Source: a bacterium
GTDB taxonomy: Bacteria > Bacillota > Clostridia > Oscillospirales > Oscillospiraceae
Direction: 5' to 3'
Assembly (NCBI GenBank): GCA_004560305.1
Contig: SFVI01000006.1
Location: 13,616 to 77,615, forward strand
DNA length: 64,000 bases
Shown here: piece by piece, positions 60,210-64,000 of the stretch
Layout of the letters: each line of letters begins with the position of its first letter
Position numbering within the stretch: the first letter of the stretch is position 1
Translations under genes and position numbers: made by a program
Notes under the pieces: model-generated
What the model was told of the DNA's origin: nothing
What the model saw: the letters and a program-made list of their open reading frames with translations, nothing else
Database searches by the model: none

Positions 60210-60776
60210 TTACTGCTTTTTGTAACCGCACTTCGGGCATACACCATTTTCATTCAAAGCGATACCGCACAGGGGGCAGCGGTCTTTGGAGACCTCCGGC
60301 TGGTATTCCTGGGACGCAGCATTCACGCCGCTGGTGAAAGTCAGCTTGGCAATGTTCAGCTTGTCCTTCAGAAGATCATAGACAATTTTGATCATGCCCT
60401 CAACGGTCATGGTTTCCTTTGTTACGACCAGACGGCACTCAGGGTAAGCGGTGGCAAGCTCGGTATGGAACGCGGGCCCCTTCATCGTGTTGGTGGGGGC
60501 GCCATCTCTGATACCCTGCTCTTCGTAGACCTTCAGGATTGCGGGAAGCAGCGGATCGTCTTCACGCAGAATCAGGGCATGGTCAAAATTCTTCAGCACC
60601 TCCCAGGCCGTCTTCTGTATTTCATTGCAGGGGAAGACCATATTCACGCCCGGCTCGACCGAGTCCTCGACTTCGATGGTCAGAACGCCGGTATGTCCGT
60701 GCAGATACTGGGCCTCTCCTTTAAAGCCATAAAAACGGTGTGCGTACTGCAGATCTAATTTCGTAATACTTCTCAT
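60210..60776 (-). CDS. QueD-like 6-pyruvoyl-tetrahydropterin synthase-fold protein with C-terminal zinc ribbon
   Basis: A 188-residue protein. The pterin-synthase fold keeps its zinc ligands His13, His26 and His28 (AHRFYGF, YLHGHTG) and an Asp-His pair (NFDHALIL), but the catalytic Cys of QueD, four residues before His26, is Ala22. Residues 165-188 add a zinc ribbon (CPLCGIA, then CPKCGYKKQ) not found in standard QueD. It may thus be a divergent carboxy-tetrahydropterin synthase or a paralogue with another job. It lies 63 bp behind a PerR-type gene in the same direction and shares its promoter. RBS is GGAGGG. Confidence 0.8.
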   Translation of the reverse strand: MRSITKLDLQYAHRFYGFKGEAQYLHGHTGVLTIEVEDSVEPGVNMVFPCNEIQKTAWEVLKNFDHALILREDDPLLPAILKVYEEQGIRDGAPTNTMKGPAFHTELATAYPECRLVVTKETMTVEGMIKIVYDLLKDKLNIAKLTFTSGVNAASQEYQPEVSKDRCPLCGIALNENGVCPKCGYKKQ

Positions 60777-60839
60777 GATAACCCTCCTTGAAAATTGATT
60801 TATAAAAAACGCTCACTTCTGCGCTTTTATCAAAATTGT

Positions 60840-61241
60840 CTATTCCTTCGTGCAGCCCGTTTTCTCCTTGCATTCCGGGCAGACGCCATGAAAAATAATG
60901 TCATAGCCGGTGAAGTCAAATCCGTGGGTATCCCGGATTCCGCTTTCCAGACCACCGACAAAATCCATGTCCACATCAAAGACTCGCCCGCATACTTTAC
61001 ATTTTACATGACAGTGGTTCCGGCTGATATGGTCATAGCGGTCTGCACTTCCGGGGATTTCAAGCCGCCGGATTTCACCCAGCTCAGACAACACATTCAG
61101 ATTTCGATATATGGTTGCCTTGCTGATCGTCGGATGATCTTTGCTGATTTCCGCATAAACCTCATCAGCTGTAGCGTGGCATTGCAATTTATTCACTGCC
61201 TCCAGGACCAAAGAACGCTGTATGGTATTTCGTTTTGCCAT
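60840..61241 (-). CDS. perR: Fur-family regulator, PerR type
   Basis: A 133-residue Fur-family protein. Winged helix (about 1-62) with TISKATIYRNLNVLSE. All five PerR regulatory metal ligands are present: His22, Asp70, His76, His78 and Asp89 (Asp85, His91, His93, Asp104 of the B. subtilis protein, with His37), so the Asp rather than Glu at the key place indicates peroxide sensing by iron-catalysed His oxidation. The structural zinc is held by CKVC (81-84) and CPEC (121-124). The N-terminus is about 15 residues shorter than in B. subtilis. ATG 61241 follows AGGTGAG. A 7-1-7 box covers its -10. Confidence 0.85.
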   Translation of the reverse strand: MAKRNTIQRSLVLEAVNKLQCHATADEVYAEISKDHPTISKATIYRNLNVLSELGEIRRLEIPGSADRYDHISRNHCHVKCKVCGRVFDVDMDFVGGLESGIRDTHGFDFTGYDIIFHGVCPECKEKTGCTKE

Positions 61242-61272
61242 GACTCTCACCTAATTCGTATTAAACCCTTAT

Positions 61273-61305
61273 TGATATAATATATCATTAAGGAGAAAGT
61301 GTCAA
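61273..61305 (-). promoter_or_regulatory. Promoter of perR-queD-like operon with Fur/PerR box
   Basis: Minus strand TTGACA (61305-61300), 17 bp, TATTAT (61282-61277). The 7-1-7 palindrome TGATATA-A-TATATCA (61273-61287) lies across the -10 box, like Fur/PerR sites. Confidence 0.85.
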
Positions 61306-61442
61306 TAACTTTCTCAAAAGGATTTTCCTTTTCACATCTTCCGGTTGATCTGCCGCATCAAAGTTATGTAAAAGGGCACGCTTCTGTGCGAGGGAATTCC
61401 CGTATGTGTATCCTGCGGAGCGAACAGCCCGGACATAATAAC

Positions 61443-61476
61443 AAAGAAGCACCCCACAAAAGTGGAGTGCTTCTTT
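61443..61476 (-). terminator. Terminator of tRNA-Arg
   Basis: AAAGAAGCAC/GTGCTTCTTT outer stem and CCAC/GTGG inner stem; read on the minus strand it ends with T residues. Confidence 0.8.
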
Positions 61477-61479
61477 GCT

Positions 61480-61556
61480 TGGTACGCCGTAAGGGATTCG
61501 AACCCCTGACCTTCTGGTCCGTAGCCAGACGCTCTATCCAGCTGAGCTAACGGCGC
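61480..61556 (-). tRNA. tRNA-Arg (anticodon ACG)
   Basis: A 77-nt tRNA on the minus strand: acceptor GCGCCGT/ACGGCGT (G-U first pair), anticodon stem CTGG/CCAG with loop CTACGGA, T-loop TTCGAAT, CCA encoded. The ACG anticodon is expected to be modified to ICG and read CGN codons. Confidence 0.97.
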
Positions 61557-61658
61557 ATTTCTTAGAGCCTTAGTATACTAGCACAGCTTTTGGAAAATTG
61601 CAATACCTTTTTCAAAAAATATTGCACCTTACGGCAAAAAATGGATTGCAGACCGGAT

Positions 61659-61826
61659 TTACCAGCCCATCATATCGGAAACGGACTCGGCCACTTCGCC
61701 CACGGTCTTTAAGGTGCGGCCCAGAACAGACCGGGGACAGCGGCGCCGGGCATGCATGGCCATGGCGGCGCTGCTGCCGACGATCAGACCCAGCCCCATA
61801 CCGACGATAAAGTTTTTCTTGTTCAT
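61659..61826 (-). CDS. Small single-helix membrane protein
   Basis: A 55-residue protein with good GGAGG before the start. It begins MNKKNFIVGMGLGLIVGSSA, one membrane helix rich in glycine, then a basic patch HARRRCP and an amphipathic C-terminal part (LKTVGEVAESVSDMMGW). It resembles YtxH-like small envelope proteins in layout, but no family can be fixed. It lies divergent from ymdB with an inverted repeat in between. Confidence 0.7.
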   Translation of the reverse strand: MNKKNFIVGMGLGLIVGSSAAMAMHARRRCPRSVLGRTLKTVGEVAESVSDMMGW

Positions 61827-61871
61827 ATCTGTACCTCCAAAAGAATTATGGTCATCTCACCCTTATTATCT

Positions 61872-61913
61872 CCACAAATTGCATTGAACCATCGAGCCAA
61901 TTTGTGGTACAAT
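61872..61913 (+). promoter_or_regulatory. Promoter of ymdB with inverted repeat
   Basis: TTGAAC (61884-61889), 18 bp, TACAAT (61908-61913). CCACAAATTG (61872-61881) and CAATTTGTGG (61898-61907) form a perfect 10-bp inverted repeat with 16-base spacer, one arm upstream of the -35 and the other touching the -10. Confidence 0.7.
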
Positions 61914-61952
61914 AATAAAATAAAAGCAATTTGACACAGCGGAGGCGACAGA

Positions 61953-62726
61953 ATGAGCGTGAGGATACTGGCCGTGGGCGATGTGTGCGGCGAGCCTGGC
62001 ATGAGCTTTCTGGAAAACAGACTGAAAAACTTCAGGAAAGAGAACAACATTGATTTTACCGTGGTCAACGGCGAGAACGCCAACGTGGTGGGCATCACCC
62101 CCCGGCAGGCGGATGCCATCTTCCGGGCGGGAGCGGACGTGATCACCCTGGGCAACCACACCTGGACCCGCACGGAGCTGCAGCCCTACTTGGAAGAGCG
62201 GCGGAAGATCCTGCGCCCGGCCAACTTCGGCCCCCAGTGCCCGGGCCGGGGCATCGGCGTGTTCAGCACCTCCTTCGGGGATGTGTGCGTGCTGAACCTG
62301 ATGGGCCGCTTCACCCTGGACAGCAACACCGATAACCCCTTTGTCATTGCCGACGGATATATGGAGGAGATCAAGGAGAAGATCATCCTGGTGGACTTCC
62401 ATGCCGAGGGCACCAGTGAAAAGCTGGCCATGGGCTACCTGCTGGACGGGAAGGCCAGCGCCGTCTGGGGCACCCACACCCATGTGCAGACCTCCGACGC
62501 CTGCGTCCTGCCCAAGGGCACCGGCTACATCACCGACCTGGGCATGACCGGCGCCATCCACTCCGTCCTGGGCATCGACCCGGAGCAGAGCATCGGCAAA
62601 TTCATGGGCGACCCGCCCCGGCGCTATGAGTCCGGCAAAGGCCCGGCCAAGCTGGAGGGCTGCCTCTTTGAGATCGACCCGGAGACGGGCAAATGCTTGA
62701 AAGCGGAAGGGATCAGACTGACATGA
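61953..62726 (+). CDS. ymdB: YmdB-family metallophosphoesterase (2',3'-cyclic phosphodiesterase-like)
   Basis: A 257-residue protein of the TIGR00282/YmdB family. Metal motifs: AVGDVCGEPG, VNGENAN, GNHTWTR, VDFHAEGTSEK and WGTHTHVQTSD. YmdB of B. subtilis hydrolyses cyclic nucleotides and influences biofilm and sporulation decisions. In Clostridia it is often beside a DNA-repair or RNase Y gene. Here the next gene, an SbcD-like nuclease, starts with ATGA overlap. The start follows GGAGGCGA. Confidence 0.95.
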   Translation: MSVRILAVGDVCGEPGMSFLENRLKNFRKENNIDFTVVNGENANVVGITPRQADAIFRAGADVITLGNHTWTRTELQPYLEERRKILRPANFGPQCPGRGIGVFSTSFGDVCVLNLMGRFTLDSNTDNPFVIADGYMEEIKEKIILVDFHAEGTSEKLAMGYLLDGKASAVWGTHTHVQTSDACVLPKGTGYITDLGMTGAIHSVLGIDPEQSIGKFMGDPPRRYESGKGPAKLEGCLFEIDPETGKCLKAEGIRLT

Positions 62727-63838
62727 GCAAATTAAGGATCCTCCACAGCGCCGACCTGCACCTGGACTCCCCCTTTGAGGGGCTCAGCGCCGGCAAAGCC
62801 GCCATCCGCCGGGGGGAGCAGCGGGAGCTGCTCAGCGCCCTGGCTGCCCTGGCCCGGCGGGAGCAGGCGGACGTCGTCCTGCTCGCCGGTGACCTGCTGG
62901 ACAGTGACAATACATATTACGAGACGGGGGAAGAACTGATCCGCTGCCTGGGCCAGATCCCGGCTCCGGTGTTCATCGCCCCCGGCAACCATGACTATTA
63001 TTCCCCCAAATCCCCCTACGCCCGGCTGAAGCTGCCGGAAAACGTCCATGTTTTCACCCAGAACGCCATAGAGACCGTGGCGCTGCCGGCGCTGGGGACC
63101 CGGGTCTACGGCGCCGCCTTTACCGAGAAGCGCAGCGCCGCCCTGCTGCAGGACTTCCGGGCCGAAAAGCAGGAGGGGGTCTGGAACCTGCTGTGCATCC
63201 ACGGCGAGGTAGGGGGGCGGGACTCCGTCTATAACCCCATCAGCACCCAGGACCTGGCGGACAGCGGCCTGGACTATGTGGCCCTGGGACATATCCACAA
63301 GGCCAGCGGCCTGCAAAAGGCGGGAGACACCTGGTATTCCTGGCCCGGCTGTCCGGAGGGGAGAGGCTTTGACGAGACCGGGGAAAAGACCGTCAGCCTC
63401 ATTGAACTGTCGGAGGAGGGCTGCCGGATGGAGACCTTCTCCATCGCCGGCCGCCGCTATCAGGTGCTGCGGGTGGACGTCACCGGCTCTGACCCCTTGC
63501 TGGCCATCCATACCCAGCTGCCGGATGAGACCGTCAGCGATATTTACCGTATCATCCTCACCGGGGAGATCGACCAGAGCCCGGACCTGAACCGGCTGTA
63601 TGACGCCCTGTCGGAGCTGTTTTTTGAGCTGCAGCTGCGGGATGAGACCCGCCTGCGCCGCAGTGTGTGGGAGCGGGCCGGGGACGATACCCTTCGCGGC
63701 CTGTTTTTGATGAAACTGAAGAAACAGTTTGACGCTGCCGGCACCGAGGAGCAGCGCCTTGCCATTGAGCAGGCGGCCCGCTGGGGCCTGGCCGCCCTGG
63801 ATAAGCGGGAGGAGGTAGTGAAGCATGAAGATCAATAA
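62723..63838 (+). CDS. DNA repair exonuclease, SbcD/YhaO-like metallophosphoesterase
   Basis: A 371-residue Mre11/SbcD-type nuclease subunit. Metal motifs: HSADLHLDSPFEGL, LLAGDLLDSDNTYYETG, IAPGNHDYYSPK, CIHGEVGGRD and ALGHIHKASG. These enzymes process DNA ends together with an SbcC/Rad50-type ATPase, which is the next gene (14-base overlap). It is more like YhaO than E. coli SbcD by its shape and neighbour. The C-terminal part (about 270-371) is a capping region. Starts within the ymdB stop. Confidence 0.93.
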   Translation: MSKLRILHSADLHLDSPFEGLSAGKAAIRRGEQRELLSALAALARREQADVVLLAGDLLDSDNTYYETGEELIRCLGQIPAPVFIAPGNHDYYSPKSPYARLKLPENVHVFTQNAIETVALPALGTRVYGAAFTEKRSAALLQDFRAEKQEGVWNLLCIHGEVGGRDSVYNPISTQDLADSGLDYVALGHIHKASGLQKAGDTWYSWPGCPEGRGFDETGEKTVSLIELSEEGCRMETFSIAGRRYQVLRVDVTGSDPLLAIHTQLPDETVSDIYRIILTGEIDQSPDLNRLYDALSELFFELQLRDETRLRRSVWERAGDDTLRGLFLMKLKKQFDAAGTEEQRLAIEQAARWGLAALDKREEVVKHEDQ

Positions 63839-64000
63839 ACTGACCGCCTCCTTCGGCAAGCTGGAAAATGAGAGCCTCAGCTTTCATGACGGGCTGAACG
63901 TGATCTACGCCCCCAATGAGAGCGGCAAATCCACCTGGTGTGCCTTTATCCGCGCCATGCTCTACGGGGTGGACAGCTCCGAGCGGGCCAGAAGCGGCTA
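63825..64000 (+). CDS. SbcC/YhaN-like AAA ATPase (3' truncated by window)
   Basis: Only the first 58 residues are present. They begin MKINKLTASFGKLENESLSF, run into GLNVIYAPNESGKSTW, a Walker A in the form typical of Rad50/SbcC/YhaN proteins (NExGKST), and then FIRAMLYG. Such ATPases have long coiled coils and pair with the SbcD/YhaO nuclease encoded just before. GGAGG precedes the ATG, inside the upstream gene. Confidence 0.85.
   Translation, partial: MKINKLTASFGKLENESLSFHDGLNVIYAPNESGKSTWCAFIRAMLYGVDSSERARSG

Noticed and set aside
1..64000. Insertion sequences, prophage or integrative element
   Set aside because: No transposase, integrase, phage structural or conjugation gene was found.

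Overview
The window is a stretch of bacterial chromosome, GC-rich, about 63 protein genes and 2 tRNA genes, almost completely coding. Gene content and style point to a Gram-positive anaerobic Clostridia member, most likely an Oscillospirales (Oscillospiraceae/Ruminococcaceae-like) gut bacterium: GlgD-type glycogen enzyme, AddAB instead of RecBCD, a CD1247-like protein, DUF951, PerR-type Fur protein, YmdB, many lipoproteins with Pro-Thr linkers, Shine-Dalgarno AGGAGG and sigma-A type promoters with 17-bp spacers. This taxonomic placement is inference; no 16S gene is present.

Layout. 1-6044: glycogen turnover (end of glgD, glgP), a PfkB sugar or nucleoside kinase and a membrane PIG-L deacetylase. 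6045-6314: a non-coding array of abutting stem-loops. 6315-10668 (minus): a zinc-ribbon protein, efp, an M24 peptidase and a two-component system. 10813-14199: a D-Ala-D-Ala carboxypeptidase and a KdpDE-like two-component pair. 14395-18726: small membrane protein, threonine aldolase, XRE regulator operon with a DNA alkyltransferase, endonuclease III and a Pro-Thr lipoprotein-like protein. 18903-22859: rarA, DUF951, GIY-YIG, acyltransferase, CapA-like phosphoesterase. 22929-24646 (minus): two-subunit aconitase X under a promoter with a perfect palindrome in its spacer. 24778-26656: rpsB-tsf. 26718-31834: a Nudix protein, then MarR plus an asymmetric heterodimeric ABC exporter. 31878-34973: an operon for a small Nif11-like protein, a GT-C type membrane protein and an NlpC/P60 lipoprotein. 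35030-39999: aminotransferase, then a CotH-kinase lipoprotein, a phosphodiester glycosidase-like protein and a small membrane protein. 40046-46935: addB-addA. 46954-48690: rpmE with an aberrant 3' end, mscS, Nudix. 48743-52866: phosphoesterase, a cytosolic ParB-like/BMP-like protein, a helical protein and a YesN-type response regulator. 52893-53204: stem-loop array and tRNA-Ser(CGA). 53301-56610: ribbon-helix-helix protein and clpB. 56825-61556: HD hydrolase, acyltransferase, nitrilase, MOSC, Dabb, a QueD-like protein under a PerR-type regulator, tRNA-Arg(ACG). 61659-64000: small membrane protein, ymdB, and an SbcCD-like pair cut by the window end.

Themes. DNA repair and recombination recur (ogt, nth, rarA, GIY-YIG, addBA, SbcCD-like). 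Cell-envelope work recurs too (DacA, PIG-L, CapA, CotH, NAGPA-like, NlpC/P60, acyltransferases, mscS). There is no prophage, insertion sequence or CRISPR array. The most unusual points are the CotH/phosphodiester glycosidase operon, the cytosolic BMP-like protein, the aconitase X operator, the PerR/QueD-like operon with a 7-1-7 operator over its -10 box, the broken rpmE tail, and two clusters of abutting hairpins, one of which carries copies of the tRNA-Ser 3' end.
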